Assembly (NCBI RefSeq): GCF_016584105.1
Contig: NZ_NRSM01000012.1
Location: 45,981-109,980 of the forward strand
DNA length: 64,000 nt
Source of the DNA: Ectothiorhodospira shaposhnikovii
GTDB taxonomy: Bacteria; Pseudomonadota; Gammaproteobacteria; Ectothiorhodospirales; Ectothiorhodospiraceae
Direction of reading: 5' to 3'
A program made the position numbers and the translations under genes. The first letter of the stretch is position 1; each line of letters opens with the position of its first letter. Positions 26,595 through 36,535 of this stretch are shown in pieces. Below the pieces are notes generated by a model. The model was not told the DNA's origin and did no database searches. It saw nothing but the letters and a program-made list of their open reading frames with translations.

Positions 26595-27563
26595 ATGCGC
26601 AGCAAACGATTGCTTGCGGGCGTGGCAGCCCTGGTTCTGACTCTGCCGCTATCGTTGCAGGCGGCACCACGGGTGGTTGTCAGCATACCACCCATCCATA
26701 ATCTGGTCAGTGGCGTCATGGAGGGTGTGTCCGAACCCGTGCTCCTGGTGCCCGGTGGCGCCTCCCCCCATGACTATGCACTCCGGCCTTCTGACATGCG
26801 CCACCTGCAGTCCGCCCAGGTGGTGATCTGGGTTGGCCGGGATATGGAAAGCTTCCTGACACGTCCGCTGTCGAGGCTGCCGGACTCGGTCAGAACAGTC
26901 ACGTTGCTCAAGGAAGCCGATCTGGTGCGCCATGAACTGCGCGAGGGAGGCATCTGGGATCGGCACGATCATGACCACGGTCACAGCCATAGCCACGATC
27001 ACGATCACAGCCACAGCCACGATCATGCTCATGACCACCACCATCATGACATCGACAGTCATGTATGGCTCTCTCCCGAGAACGCGGCCCGCATTGTCCG
27101 CCACGTGGCCGCCGTGCTGACGGAACAGGATCCCGACAACGGCGTTCGTTACAGGGAAAACAGGGACCGCATCCTGGCACAACTGAGTGAACTGGATACC
27201 CGGCTCCAGACCCGGTTGGCACCGATCCAGGGGCGGCCCTTCATCGTATTTCACGATGCCTATCAATACTTTGAAAAACACTACGGACTGACGCCGGCAG
27301 GTTCGGTAACCATAGACCCTTCCCGTCCGGCGGGCGCACGCCGGATCCAGGCGCTTCGTCAGCGGATTCAGGATTCCGATGCCATTTGTGTATTCAGCGA
27401 ACCCCAGTTCAAGCCCGCCATCGTGGATACCCTGGTTGAAGGTACCGGGGCTCGCACGGGAATACTGGACCCGCTCGGCGCCGATCTGCCGACAGGCGTG
27501 GAAAGCTATTACCGCTTGCTGGAAAACCTGGGCGACAGCCTGGTGGGCTGTCTGGAAAACTAA
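26595..27563 (+). CDS. znuA: Periplasmic zinc-binding protein of the Znu transporter
   Basis: A 322-residue cluster A-I solute-binding protein with a signal peptide (cleavage near LQAAP, residue 24). Zinc ligands expected of ZnuA are seen in SIPPIHNLV, the HVWLSPENA segment and the FHDAYQYFEKHYGL segment. A charged His/Asp-rich loop spans about residues 123-152, with some 18 histidines, as in other ZnuA proteins. It delivers zinc to ZnuBC. CAAGGAG precedes the ATG. A 12-bp hairpin follows the gene. Confidence 0.95.
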   Translation: MRSKRLLAGVAALVLTLPLSLQAAPRVVVSIPPIHNLVSGVMEGVSEPVLLVPGGASPHDYALRPSDMRHLQSAQVVIWVGRDMESFLTRPLSRLPDSVRTVTLLKEADLVRHELREGGIWDRHDHDHGHSHSHDHDHSHSHDHAHDHHHHDIDSHVWLSPENAARIVRHVAAVLTEQDPDNGVRYRENRDRILAQLSELDTRLQTRLAPIQGRPFIVFHDAYQYFEKHYGLTPAGSVTIDPSRPAGARRIQALRQRIQDSDAICVFSEPQFKPAIVDTLVEGTGARTGILDPLGADLPTGVESYYRLLENLGDSLVGCLEN

Positions 27564-27585
27564 GTAAGGCACCATCAGGGAAGAA

Positions 27586-27620
27586 GCCCGCATCGGCTTT
27601 CCCATCTCGCCGATGCGGGC
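27586..27620. terminator. Bidirectional terminator between znuA and tyrS
   Basis: A perfect 12-bp stem GCCCGCATCGGC/GCCGATGCGGGC around an 11-base loop lies between the convergent stops of znuA and tyrS. Tails are T/C-rich in both directions (CTGTCACCCTTTA on plus, TTCTTCCC on minus). Confidence 0.72.
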
Positions 27621-27683
27621 CTGTCACCCTTTATGCCTGTTTCTGCTCCGTGTCCGGCTGATCGCCTCATCCCATGGCAAGGT

Positions 27684-28883
27684 TCAGGTCAAGGATATCC
27701 GCGCAAAACGTCGCTTGCCCACCTGATAGACTGCCTCGCCGCCCGCCTGCACCTGCAAGGACGCATCTTCCACCTTCTCGCCATCGATTCGCACCGCACC
27801 CTGGCGAATCATGCGCATCGCCTCGGAAGTGCTGGATACCAGACCGGCCTCCTTGAGAAGATTCACCAGCGGCAGGGCGCCATCCGGCGCCTGCACCCTG
27901 ACGGACTCCATATCTTCAGGCATCGCGCCTTTCTGGAAACGTTCGATAAAGGCCTGTCTGGCCCGTTCCGCAGCGGCAGAATCATGGAATCGGCCCACCA
28001 GTTCCTCACCCAGCAGGAACTTGATGTCACGGGGATTGGCACCTTCGGCCACCGAACCACGGAAACCCTCGATCTCCGACATGGGCCGGAAAGACAGCAA
28101 TTCGAAATAACGCCACATGAGTTCGTCGGACACGGACATGATCTTGCCGAACATTTCCTCGGGCGCCTCGGTGATCCCGATATAGTTCCCCAGGGACTTG
28201 GACATCTTCTGCACGCCATCCAGCCCTTCCAGAATGGGCATGGTCAGCACCACCTGGGGAGACTGCCCGTACTGCTTCTGCAGTTCACGGCCCATGAGAA
28301 GATTGAACTTCTGGTCGGTGCCCCCCAGCTCCACGTCGGACTGCAGCTGTACCGAGTCATACCCCTGGATCAGCGGGTAGAGGAATTCATGGATGGCAAT
28401 GGGCTGACCCGCGTTGTAACGCTTGTGGAAATCGTCCCGCTCCAGCATGCGGGCCACCGTATGACGGGCCGCCAATTGAATCATGTCGGCGGCAGTCAGC
28501 TTGCCCATCCAGCTGGAATTGAAGGTGACCCGGGTACGTTCGGGATCCAGGATCTTGAAGATCTGTTCCTGGTAGGTCCGGGCGTTCTCGGCCACCTGCT
28601 CCGGAGTCAGCGGGGGGCGTGTGCTGTTCTTGCCGCTGGGATCGCCGATCATGCCGGTAAAGTCGCCGATCAGAAAGATGGCCTCATGCCCCAGATCCTG
28701 AAACTGACGCAGCTTGTTCAGCAGCACCGTATGACCCAGATGCAGATCCGGCGCGGTGGGATCAAAACCGGCCTTGATCTTCAGGGGACGGCCTGCCTTG
28801 AGCTTTTCCCGCAGTTCATCTTCCAGCAGAAGTTCGTGACAGCCACGACGAATAAGCTCAATCTGATCTGAAACTTCGGTCAT
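27684..28883 (-). CDS. tyrS: Tyrosyl-tRNA synthetase
   Basis: A 399-residue class I synthetase of the bacterial TyrRS type. The HIGH-like motif is HLGHT, the KMSKS motif is intact in [11 protein letters not shown], and a C-terminal S4-like RNA-binding domain (about 335-399) ends the protein. It charges tRNA-Tyr. The ATG at 28883 has AAAGGAA immediately upstream; a longer frame to 29117 reads through anmK's start region and is rejected. It is divergent from anmK. Confidence 0.97.
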   Translation of the reverse strand: MTEVSDQIELIRRGCHELLLEDELREKLKAGRPLKIKAGFDPTAPDLHLGHTVLLNKLRQFQDLGHEAIFLIGDFTGMIGDPSGKNSTRPPLTPEQVAENARTYQEQIFKILDPERTRVTFNSSWMGKLTAADMIQLAARHTVARMLERDDFHKRYNAGQPIAIHEFLYPLIQGYDSVQLQSDVELGGTDQKFNLLMGRELQKQYGQSPQVVLTMPILEGLDGVQKMSKSLGNYIGITEAPEEMFGKIMSVSDELMWRYFELLSFRPMSEIEGFRGSVAEGANPRDIKFLLGEELVGRFHDSAAAERARQAFIERFQKGAMPEDMESVRVQAPDGALPLVNLLKEAGLVSSTSEAMRMIRQGAVRIDGEKVEDASLQVQAGGEAVYQVGKRRFARISLT

Positions 28884-29006
28884 TTCCTTTCTCTTGGATA
28901 TGTGTTTTAAGGACAACGATTTAACATCGGAATGGAAGGCGATGATAACCAAAGAAGAGGCCGGGCACACGGCCACATGCTTGAACACACTGCGCGAGAG
29001 CACAAT

Positions 29007-30119
29007 ATGCCTGAACGTTATATCGGCTTGATATCCGGCACCAGCATGGATGCCGTGGACGCGGTCCTGGTTGAATTTGACGCAAACGGCCTCCATTGCC
29101 TGACAGGCATTGCACATCCCTTCCCGGAATCATTGCGCACGGACTTGAAACGGTTGGCGGCTCCGGACTGGCGCGGTGACCTGGATGAATTCGGGCGGCT
29201 TGACGCCATGACCGGCGACCTGATGGCCGAAGCGGCACTCACCCTGCTGGCACAGGCGCAGGTACCCGCCGCCACCATCACGGCCATCGGCAGCCACGGA
29301 CAGACGGTCCGTCACCGACCGGACGCGAATCCGCCCTTCACCCTGCAGATCGGCAGTCCGGCCCGGATCGCCCAGGCCACCGGACTCACCGTGGTGGCAG
29401 ATTTTCGTACCGCCGACATGGCCGTCGGCGGCCAGGGTGCGCCTTTGGTACCGGCCTTTCATCGGGCCATGCTGCATCATTCAGGGGAGAACAGGGTGGT
29501 TCTCAACCTGGGCGGCATCGCCAACATCACCACCCTGCCCGCCGCGGCCCACAGCCCCGTTCAGGGCTTTGACACCGGACCCGCCAATACCCTGATGGAT
29601 CACTGGATCCGCCGCCATCACCCCGTGCACCACGATGAGGACGGACGATGGGCCATGGAGGGAGAGGTGATGGAGGCGCTGCTGGCGCGGTGCCTGGCAG
29701 ACCCCTACCTGGCCATGCCGCCACCCAAAAGCACCGGGACGGAGTACTTCAGTCCGGCCTGGCTGCAGGCTCATCTGGCGGCCTGCCCGGATATGTCGGC
29801 CGTGAATGTGCAACGAACCCTGCTGGAATTCACGGCCGTGAGCATCGCGCAAGCCATGGAGACTCATGCACCCGGGATCGGGAGGGTGATCGTCTGCGGC
29901 GGTGGCGCCCACAACGGCGCCCTGATGTCACGTCTGCGGGCGTTGCTGGAACCTTGCATCGTGGAATCGTCCGGCCACCATGGCCTGAATCCGGACTGGG
30001 TGGAGGCCATGGCCTTTGCCTGGCTGGCCAGGGAGAGAATGCAGGGCAGGACGGGAAACCTGCCCGCAGTGACCGGGGCATCCAGAAACGTGATGCTGGG
30101 GGGCATTCATGCCCCGTGA
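29007..30119 (+). CDS. anmK: Anhydro-N-acetylmuramic acid kinase
   Basis: A 370-residue sugar kinase; E. coli AnmK has 369. It starts [20 protein letters not shown], the typical N-terminal phosphate loop, and contains [39 protein letters not shown] and VCGGGAHN motifs. It converts anhydro-MurNAc, produced by lytic transglycosylases such as MltB, to MurNAc-6-phosphate for cell wall recycling. The ATG at 29007 has GCGAGAGCA upstream. It faces tyrS with 123 bases between the two starts. Confidence 0.96.
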   Translation: MPERYIGLISGTSMDAVDAVLVEFDANGLHCLTGIAHPFPESLRTDLKRLAAPDWRGDLDEFGRLDAMTGDLMAEAALTLLAQAQVPAATITAIGSHGQTVRHRPDANPPFTLQIGSPARIAQATGLTVVADFRTADMAVGGQGAPLVPAFHRAMLHHSGENRVVLNLGGIANITTLPAAAHSPVQGFDTGPANTLMDHWIRRHHPVHHDEDGRWAMEGEVMEALLARCLADPYLAMPPPKSTGTEYFSPAWLQAHLAACPDMSAVNVQRTLLEFTAVSIAQAMETHAPGIGRVIVCGGGAHNGALMSRLRALLEPCIVESSGHHGLNPDWVEAMAFAWLARERMQGRTGNLPAVTGASRNVMLGGIHAP

Positions 30120-30129
30120 CGGCAACGGA

Positions 30130-30792
30130 TCAGCCCTCCCGGGCAGGCTCGGCCACCGGCCCCGCCGCCATCGACCGGGCCTGGGCCGAGGAGGCCTCGG
30201 CATCCCAGTCCCGGGCCAGCCGGCGGGCCGTCTCGATCTGTTCCGGTGACATGTCGGCGGCGTACTGCCCTAGGTTCTCCTCGGCCTGGGCATGGCCCTG
30301 AAATGCGGCCAGTTGCGTCCACATGTAGGCCTGAACCAGATCCCGGGGAACACCCCGGCCATTGGCATACAGCACCCCAAGGTCGGACTGGGCCGCGGGG
30401 TTTTCCAGGTCCGCCGCCACCCGATACCAGTGGGCGGCCCGGGCCTCGTCCGGATCCGTGCCGATGCCGTGCAGGTACAGATAGGCCAGATTGCACTGGG
30501 CACGGGTACTGCCCTGTTCCGCCGCCTGCCGGTACCAGCGCAGGGCCTGGACCTCATCCTTGTCCACGCCCCGTCCCTGGACATACATGAGCGCCAGGTT
30601 GGTCTGGGCATTGAGGTCTCCGTTCCCGGCCGCCATCTGGTACCAGCGGACCGCCTCGGCATCATCCTGCCGGACCCCCTGGCCTCTGGCGTACATGTAA
30701 CCGACATTGAAACGGCCGGTGTCATGACCCAACTGGGCCATCATGCGATACCAGCCGAAACGGATCAGGGCAAGCAACCGGGGGAGATTCAT
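30130..30792 (-). CDS. Sel1-like repeat protein
   Basis: A 220-residue protein built of about four Sel1-type TPR repeats; examples are GYMYARGQGVRQDDAEAVRW, ALMYVQGRGVDKDEVQALRW and VLYANGRGVPRDLVQAYMW. Such repeats mediate protein-protein contacts, but the partner is unknown. No convincing signal peptide is present with the ATG at 30792, though residues 1-12 are mildly hydrophobic. The gene follows erpA by 13 bases on the same strand and is convergent with anmK. Confidence 0.85.
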   Translation of the reverse strand: MNLPRLLALIRFGWYRMMAQLGHDTGRFNVGYMYARGQGVRQDDAEAVRWYQMAAGNGDLNAQTNLALMYVQGRGVDKDEVQALRWYRQAAEQGSTRAQCNLAYLYLHGIGTDPDEARAAHWYRVAADLENPAAQSDLGVLYANGRGVPRDLVQAYMWTQLAAFQGHAQAEENLGQYAADMSPEQIETARRLARDWDAEASSAQARSMAAGPVAEPAREG

Positions 30793-30805
30793 GCCGACAC
30801 GCCCG

Positions 30806-31168
30806 TCAGACGGAGAATGAAGACCCGCAACCACAGGTGGTGGTGGCATTGGGGTTGCGAATCACGAACTGAGCCCCTTCCAGGCTCTCCGTGTAGTCGA
30901 TTTCGGCCCCCATCAGGTACTGGAAGCTCATGGGATCGATGAGCAGGGTCACACCCCCCTTCTCCACGGTGGTATCACCTTCATTCACCTCCTCATCGAA
31001 GGTGAAACCGTACTGAAATCCGGAACAGCCGCCACCGCTGACAAAAACCCTCAGTTTCAGCTCGGGATTATTTTCCTCGTCGATCAGGGCCTTCACCTTG
31101 GCCGCCGCAGAATCGGTGAATACCAGCGGGCTGGGCATGGCATCGGTACTGGTTTGGGTTGCGCTCAT
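30806..31168 (-). CDS. erpA: A-type iron-sulfur carrier ErpA
   Basis: A 120-residue HesB-family protein with the three ligand cysteines Cys48 (GGGCSGF), Cys112 and Cys114 (TTCGCGSSF). The [16 protein letters not shown] segment matches ErpA better than IscA. It passes Fe-S clusters to apo-enzymes, in E. coli including IspG and IspH. The N-terminus is about six residues longer than E. coli ErpA. It lies downstream of argC, the coiled-coil protein and bactofilin on the same strand. Confidence 0.93.
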   Translation of the reverse strand: MSATQTSTDAMPSPLVFTDSAAAKVKALIDEENNPELKLRVFVSGGGCSGFQYGFTFDEEVNEGDTTVEKGGVTLLIDPMSFQYLMGAEIDYTESLEGAQFVIRNPNATTTCGCGSSFSV

Positions 31169-31247
31169 CTTGTCTGCTTCTCCATGGTCGCTGTCTGGAG
31201 CCCGGGGTGGGCGATTCCGCTACGCTATCATTGGCTTACGGAAACGG

Positions 31248-31745
31248 TCAAGAATCCTTGGTTGTCGACTCCGGCAAGGCCGCCTCGGGCCCAGGTCCGC
31301 TCTGGCGCAAACCCTTCTTCCTTTCCGGATCACTGCGCCCCTTGTCTGTGGGCACGTCCAGATGCTCCAGACGCAAGGGATCTTCGGACTGCCTGACCAG
31401 ACTGCCGTTGACTTCGGCTCCAACGGCCATTTCCATCAGAGTGTAATTCAGATTGCCGCGAATCCGGGCATGGGGGGCCAGCTCCACATGAACCGAGGCA
31501 TAGACGTCGCCCTCCACAGCACCATTGATGATTACCCGCGGGACCCTGACATCGCCCTCCACCAAGGCCCCCTGGTTAAGCACCAGGATGGAGTCCTGGG
31601 ATGTATCTTCAGCCAGCAGGTTACCGCGGACCGTACCCTCCAGGTGCAGGCCTCCGGAAAATCTGACATCACCGGTGATGACGGTATTTCGCCCCACGAC
31701 GGTATCCACCCGGGCGGGCTTGAGTTTCTTGCGACGGGACCACAT
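31248..31745 (-). CDS. Bactofilin
   Basis: A 165-residue bactofilin (DUF583): a short disordered head, a right-handed beta-helix core (about 18-125; for example ITGDVRFSGGLHLEGTVRGN and ALVEGDVRVPRVIINGAVEGD) and a polar tail. Bactofilins polymerise without nucleotide and help position cell-wall or polar machinery. Its ATG overlaps the stop of the coiled-coil gene by one base, so the two are probably co-translated. Confidence 0.92.
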   Translation of the reverse strand: MWSRRKKLKPARVDTVVGRNTVITGDVRFSGGLHLEGTVRGNLLAEDTSQDSILVLNQGALVEGDVRVPRVIINGAVEGDVYASVHVELAPHARIRGNLNYTLMEMAVGAEVNGSLVRQSEDPLRLEHLDVPTDKGRSDPERKKGLRQSGPGPEAALPESTTKDS

Positions 31746-32503
31746 CAGGGATTGCCTCCACCGAGATTGAAAAGGGATTGCCAGGGCATGGACTGCTCCG
31801 TGACGCGCAGCCCACTGCCACTGGGCTCGGCCCGAATGATCAACCGTTCAGGCAACAGCCGTTCAGGCAACACCAGACGCCCATCAAGCACCTGAAAGTA
31901 TCGAAAGGAAAAACCACTGCCCTGGGCCTGATCCGGCGAGATGACGGCATGATCAACGCGCACCTGCTCGCCGGCATCACGTCCTTCCAGTTCAAACCGA
32001 AGGACGCCCTCCACCACCTGACTGCCCTGCACCTGGGTCAGTACCACCTGATAGAAGTAATGGCCGTGATTATCCGGGTCCGGCTCCAGCCGGACCCTCT
32101 GGATATGCAGCCCGCGGTCCAGGTCTTCGGGAGAAATGATGTTCCTGTAAAAATCCAGTTCTTCCGTCAGGTGATAGATACGCTGCTCCATCTCATGGAT
32201 CGACTCGCGAACCTGCGCCGAAGCCTCGCGCTCGATCATGAGTTCCCTTTCCAGGACGGCGTGTCGCTGCCTGAGCTGGCGGTGTGCGGCTTCAAGGTCC
32301 TTGTACCGGGGTGTCAGCTCGGCAACCTGCAGATCCGGGCCCTGCTGTCCATACAGCAAGCCACGTTCATGACCCAGCCGATAGGCCTGCCACGACGAAA
32401 GCGACAGGGCAACCAACAACAGCAGCACCGCCGTCAGCAACACCCACCAGGGGCGCCGCTGCCCGGCGTGGTAATAGCCGGCATGAACCCGCCGCCTGAC
32501 CAT
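31745..32503 (-). CDS. Membrane-anchored coiled-coil protein, DUF6776-like
   Basis: A 252-residue protein with a single transmembrane helix at about 19-39 (WWVLLTAVLLLLVALSL), a coiled coil at about 60-120 rich in Glu/Arg/Gln (LEAAHRQLRQRHAVLERELM) and a beta-rich C-terminal domain at about 135-250. It resembles DUF6776 proteins found between argC and bactofilin genes in gammaproteobacteria. The role is unknown; a membrane partner for the bactofilin polymer is a reasonable inference from the one-base overlap. Confidence 0.75.
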   Translation of the reverse strand: MVRRRVHAGYYHAGQRRPWWVLLTAVLLLLVALSLSSWQAYRLGHERGLLYGQQGPDLQVAELTPRYKDLEAAHRQLRQRHAVLERELMIEREASAQVRESIHEMEQRIYHLTEELDFYRNIISPEDLDRGLHIQRVRLEPDPDNHGHYFYQVVLTQVQGSQVVEGVLRFELEGRDAGEQVRVDHAVISPDQAQGSGFSFRYFQVLDGRLVLPERLLPERLIIRAEPSGSGLRVTEQSMPWQSLFNLGGGNP

Positions 32504-32507
32504 GGCT

Positions 32508-33539
32508 TCAGGGCAGCACGGCGATGGATTCCAGACCGAGCGTCTCCGGCAATCCAAACATGAGATTCATGTTCTGAACCGCCTGGCCGGATGCCCCTTT
32601 CACCAGATTGTCGATGGCGGACAACACAACGACCGTATCGCCACCGCCGGGTCGATGCACCGCCAGGCGGCACAGATTGGTGCCGCGGACACTCCGGGTC
32701 TCAGGATGACCACCCGCGGGCAGCACGTCCACAAAGGGCTCCCCGGCATAGCGCGCTTCGTAAAGCGCCTGCAGATCCGCATCGGTACGGGTCAGCGTGG
32801 CATAGAGGCTGGCCAGGATGCCACGGATCATCGGCACCAGATGGGGCACAAAGGTCAAACCCGGCCGTAACCCGGCCACACCGGAGAGCGTCTGCAGGAT
32901 CTCCGGCAGGTGCCGGTGCCCCGGCACTGCATAGGCCTTGAAGTTTTCAGAAGCCTCACACAGCAGCGAGCCGGTCTGGGCCTTGCGGCCGGCACCGCTG
33001 ACGCCCGACTTGGCATCGGCTACCAGACGGGCGGGATCCACCAGCGCCTGCTCCAGCAAGGGCAGAAATCCCAGGGTGATAGCCGTGGGATAACAACCCG
33101 GGACCGCAATCAGGCGAGCCTCGGCGATCTGCGCGCGATGGATTTCCGGAAGTCCGTAAACCGCTTCATCAAGCAGTTCGGGGGCTCCGTGAGGCTGGCC
33201 ATACCACCGACTCCAAAGTTCCGGATCCTTGATACGGAAATCGGCGGAAAGATCGATGACACGGGTCCCCCTGGACAAAAGCTCACCGGCCATGGCATGG
33301 GCCACTCCGTGGGGCGTGGCGAAGAAGACCACGTCGCAATCGCACAGAGCGCCGACATCAGGCTCCTGGAACACCAGTGCCCCCTGCCCGCGCAGGTTCG
33401 GAAACAGGGATTCCAGCGGTTCACCGGCGTTGCCCCGCGAAGTGATCATCGCCGGCTCCACCTGCGGGTGGGCCAGCAACAGCCGCAATAATTCAACACC
33501 CGTATACCCGGTGGCCCCGACAATGCCTGCCCTTATCAC
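32508..33539 (-). CDS. argC: N-acetyl-gamma-glutamyl-phosphate reductase
   Basis: A 343-residue type 1 ArgC. The N-terminal NADP-binding [17 protein letters not shown] and the catalytic Cys149 in AVPGCYPTA are intact, and the SGVSGAGRK motif follows. It catalyses the third step of arginine synthesis. The downstream coiled-coil gene starts five bases after its stop. An arginine link to the ornithine-lipid operon exists through ornithine, but nothing in this window shows co-regulation. Confidence 0.97.
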   Translation of the reverse strand: MIRAGIVGATGYTGVELLRLLLAHPQVEPAMITSRGNAGEPLESLFPNLRGQGALVFQEPDVGALCDCDVVFFATPHGVAHAMAGELLSRGTRVIDLSADFRIKDPELWSRWYGQPHGAPELLDEAVYGLPEIHRAQIAEARLIAVPGCYPTAITLGFLPLLEQALVDPARLVADAKSGVSGAGRKAQTGSLLCEASENFKAYAVPGHRHLPEILQTLSGVAGLRPGLTFVPHLVPMIRGILASLYATLTRTDADLQALYEARYAGEPFVDVLPAGGHPETRSVRGTNLCRLAVHRPGGGDTVVVLSAIDNLVKGASGQAVQNMNLMFGLPETLGLESIAVLP

Positions 33540-33691
33540 CCGTTCATCTCCGGTCAGCTGTGAAACATTCTATACGGGGCATGATACCCCCGATCAGGGG
33601 ACTCATCATACATGCCCATGACCACCGGTTTAAGATCGAACATGGCCGTGTAAGATACGACCCTGCCCTTCGCAACACGGAAACGCCCCCG

Positions 33692-34195
33692 ATGAAGATG
33701 AAAATGAGAGATCTGCTGATAGGCGCCTTCGTGATGGTGCTGCTCGGAGGGCTGCTGGCCCTGTGGCTGGCGCCGGAAGGCCTGCGTCCCATGCCCAGGG
33801 TGGTGGTGCCGACCCTGGATCAATCCCGGGTGGACCTGGCCTCGCTGGAAGGCCGGCCGGTACTGATCACGTTCTGGGCCACCACCTGCGTCAGCTGCGT
33901 GCAGGAAATCCCCCATCTGCGGGAACTCCACGACCGTTACCATGAGCGGGGCCTGAAGGTGATCGGCGTGGCCATGGCCTACGACCCGCCGGAACAGGTG
34001 GCGGAAATGGCCCGAAGAAGGGGCATCAACTACACCGTGGGGCTGGATGCCACCGGCGAGGTGGCCGCGGCCTTCGGCGACGTGCGCCTGACCCCCACCT
34101 CATTCCTGATCGCGCCCAACGGGCGCATCGTCTACCAGAAGGTGGGGGAGATGGACTGGCAGCAAGTGGAACGCCATCTCTCCCGGTGGCTGTAA
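33692..34195 (+). CDS. TlpA/ResA-like membrane-anchored thioredoxin
   Basis: A 167-residue protein with an N-terminal anchor helix (about 7-27) and a periplasmic thioredoxin fold. The active-site CxxC is Cys66-Val-Ser-Cys69 in WATTCVSCVQEIPHL, and the cis-proline motif is RLTPTSFLI. Such proteins reduce disulfides in periplasmic targets, often during cytochrome c maturation or for LptD/Dsb partners. Three near ATG codons (33692, 33698, 33704) are possible starts. It is convergent with ptsP. Confidence 0.85.
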   Translation: MKMKMRDLLIGAFVMVLLGGLLALWLAPEGLRPMPRVVVPTLDQSRVDLASLEGRPVLITFWATTCVSCVQEIPHLRELHDRYHERGLKVIGVAMAYDPPEQVAEMARRRGINYTVGLDATGEVAAAFGDVRLTPTSFLIAPNGRIVYQKVGEMDWQQVERHLSRWL

Positions 34196-34219
34196 GCACC
34201 GGCGGCAAAGGCCAAAAGC

Positions 34220-36487
34220 TCAGGTCTTGCCGGCCCGCACCAGCCCCCCGAGCCCGGCCTGCACCAGGGCATTGTTGAGCAGAGCCCGGATCGCCGCCGG
34301 CTCCTCCATGGTCATGCACTGATTGAGCAGTTCCCGGGCCCGCTCCCGGGAAAAGCTCCGGATCACCCACTTCACCCGTGACAGGGAGGCCACGTTCACA
34401 CTGAGCGAATCGATCTCCATCCCCAGCAGCAGGATCACCGAGGCAGGATCGGCGGCCATCTCGCCGCAGACACTGATGGGCTTGCCGGCCTGGTGTGCCC
34501 CCCGGGCCGCGTGGCTCAGGGCGTGCAGCACCGCCGGATGCAGGGCGTTGTAAAGGTCCGCCACCCGCGCATTGTTGCGATCCACCGCCAGCAGGTACTG
34601 AATCAGGTCGTTGGTACCCACGGAAAGAAAATCCACTCTCCGTGCCATTGCCTCCGCCAGGTAGACCGCCGAGGGCACCTCCACCATCACCCCCACCCGC
34701 GGCACCGGGATCACGTAATGCTCGTCCAGAAGCTCATCCCGGGCCCGCTGCAGCAACTGCATGGCACCCTTGAGTTCGCTCAGGGAACTGATCATGGGGA
34801 ACAGGATGTGCAGATTGCAAAGACCCTGGCTGGCGCGCAGCATGGCGCGCAACTGCGTCAGGAAGATTTCCGGGTGATCCAGAGTGATGCGGATGCCGCG
34901 CCAGCCCAGGAAAGGGTTGTCCTCCACCACGGGGAAATAGGGCAAGGACTTGTCCCCTCCCACGTCCAGGGTACGGAGAGTCACCGGACGGGGATTGAAG
35001 GACATCAATGCCTCCCGGTATATCTCCGTCTGCTCGTCCTCCCCGGGAAAGCGCTCCCGGATCATGAAGGGGACTTCGGTACGATAGAGACCGATGCCAT
35101 CGGCACCCGACTGAATGGAAGGGGCGATATCCGCCAGCAGGCCGCTGTTGGCATACACCGGAACCTCGTGGCCATCCAGGGTGATGGCCGGTTCCTGGGC
35201 CAGGGTCCGCAAACCTTCCGCCAGTTCCTGCTCCTCTTCCTGCAGGTGCTTGAACTGTTCCAGCAGTTCGGGGCTGGGCTGAATATAGAGGCTGCCCCGG
35301 TAACCATCAACCACGATCTGACGGCCTTCCAGGCGCCCCACCGGCAGATCCGATACCCCCATCACCGCCGGGATCCCCATGGCCCGGGCCAGTATCGCCA
35401 CATGGGAAGAGCCGGTCCCCTTGGATGAAACCACTCCGGCCAGGCGATCCGTCGGGACCTCCGCCAACTGCGTGGCAGTCACATCCTCCCCCAGCAGGAT
35501 GGTACGCTCGGGAAAGTCTTCCGGACGACGGACATGGGACTGCAGACGCATGAGGATGCGCCGGGCAATATCCCTGACATCGGTCGCCCTTTCGCTCAGA
35601 TAGGGATCATCCATGTCCTCGAAGGCCCGGGCGCTCTCCCGCACGGTGTCCCTGAGCGCCGAAGGGGCCCAGCTCCCGGCCCTGATGCGATCCACCGTAC
35701 CGTTCACCAGGCTGTCGCTGCCCAGCATCATCACGTAGGCATCGAACAGGAGCAGTTCTTCCGACGGCAATACATCCTGCATGCGGTGCTTGATCTCCTT
35801 GAGTTCATCCTGAACCGCCCGCACCGCCTCGCGGAAGGTCTGCTCCTCTTCATTGACGTTTTCCGCATCCCGATCAGGCACGGAATCCAGATCGGCCAAT
35901 GCATAAGCCACCACACCCTGCCCCACGGCCACGCCGGACGCGCCGGGAATACCGGTGATCTGCAGGTTTTCCTGCGGCGTGGATTCCCGCTGCCGCCCCA
36001 CCTCGCCGATCAGTTCCGCATGGCTGATGGCCCCGGATAACTGCGCTGCCAGAGTGATAAGAAAGGCCACATGTTCATCATCAAAACGCCGGCGTTCCCG
36101 CTGCTGCACCACCAGCACCCCCAGCAGACGCCGGTTATGCACGATGGGCACGCCCAGAAAGGCGTGATAACGTTCCTCACCGGTCTCGGGGAAATACTTG
36201 AAGCGAGGGTGATCGGGGGCGTTTTCCAGATTGACCGGCTCTGCCCGTTCCGCCACCAGACCCACCAGGCCTTCGCCGGCGGACATCTCCACATGACCGA
36301 CGGAGTCGGGGTTGAGGCCCTCGGAGGCCATCAGTAACAGCCGCTGACCGCCGGGTTCGCTCAGATAGACGGAGCAGACATCAATATCCAGCTCCTGTCT
36401 AACCCTTCGGACGATAATGCCCAGAGCCGACGTCAGGTTGTCGGCGGCGCTTACCTCCAGAACGATGCGTCTGAGAACATGGAGCAT
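34220..36487 (-). CDS. ptsP: Phosphoenolpyruvate-protein phosphotransferase EI-Ntr
   Basis: A 755-residue protein with an N-terminal GAF domain (about 1-150), an EI N-terminal domain, a phosphohistidine domain with His362 in GTGSSHVAILARAMGIPAVMG-type sequence (catalytic His in SSHVA), and a PEP-binding TIM barrel with the ISVCGEMAADP cysteine motif. It starts the nitrogen PTS phosphorelay to NPr and EIIA-Ntr, which are not in this window; in E. coli its GAF domain senses glutamine and 2-oxoglutarate. rppH lies 48 bases upstream on the same strand, the usual pair. Confidence 0.95.
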   Translation of the reverse strand: MLHVLRRIVLEVSAADNLTSALGIIVRRVRQELDIDVCSVYLSEPGGQRLLLMASEGLNPDSVGHVEMSAGEGLVGLVAERAEPVNLENAPDHPRFKYFPETGEERYHAFLGVPIVHNRRLLGVLVVQQRERRRFDDEHVAFLITLAAQLSGAISHAELIGEVGRQRESTPQENLQITGIPGASGVAVGQGVVAYALADLDSVPDRDAENVNEEEQTFREAVRAVQDELKEIKHRMQDVLPSEELLLFDAYVMMLGSDSLVNGTVDRIRAGSWAPSALRDTVRESARAFEDMDDPYLSERATDVRDIARRILMRLQSHVRRPEDFPERTILLGEDVTATQLAEVPTDRLAGVVSSKGTGSSHVAILARAMGIPAVMGVSDLPVGRLEGRQIVVDGYRGSLYIQPSPELLEQFKHLQEEEQELAEGLRTLAQEPAITLDGHEVPVYANSGLLADIAPSIQSGADGIGLYRTEVPFMIRERFPGEDEQTEIYREALMSFNPRPVTLRTLDVGGDKSLPYFPVVEDNPFLGWRGIRITLDHPEIFLTQLRAMLRASQGLCNLHILFPMISSLSELKGAMQLLQRARDELLDEHYVIPVPRVGVMVEVPSAVYLAEAMARRVDFLSVGTNDLIQYLLAVDRNNARVADLYNALHPAVLHALSHAARGAHQAGKPISVCGEMAADPASVILLLGMEIDSLSVNVASLSRVKWVIRSFSRERARELLNQCMTMEEPAAIRALLNNALVQAGLGGLVRAGKT

Positions 36488-36535
36488 GGGAAAGAATTGC
36501 CGGGACAGGGGGCCGCCGCCGCGACCCGGGTTGGC

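Noticed and set aside
26960..27065. Tandem repeat of CAC/GAT units
   Set aside because: This is the His/Asp-rich coding loop of ZnuA, a family feature and not an independent repeat element.
33560..33691. N-terminal extension of the TlpA-like protein to 33560
   Set aside because: The extra 44 residues are polar, precede a good membrane anchor and lie in the likely promoter region.
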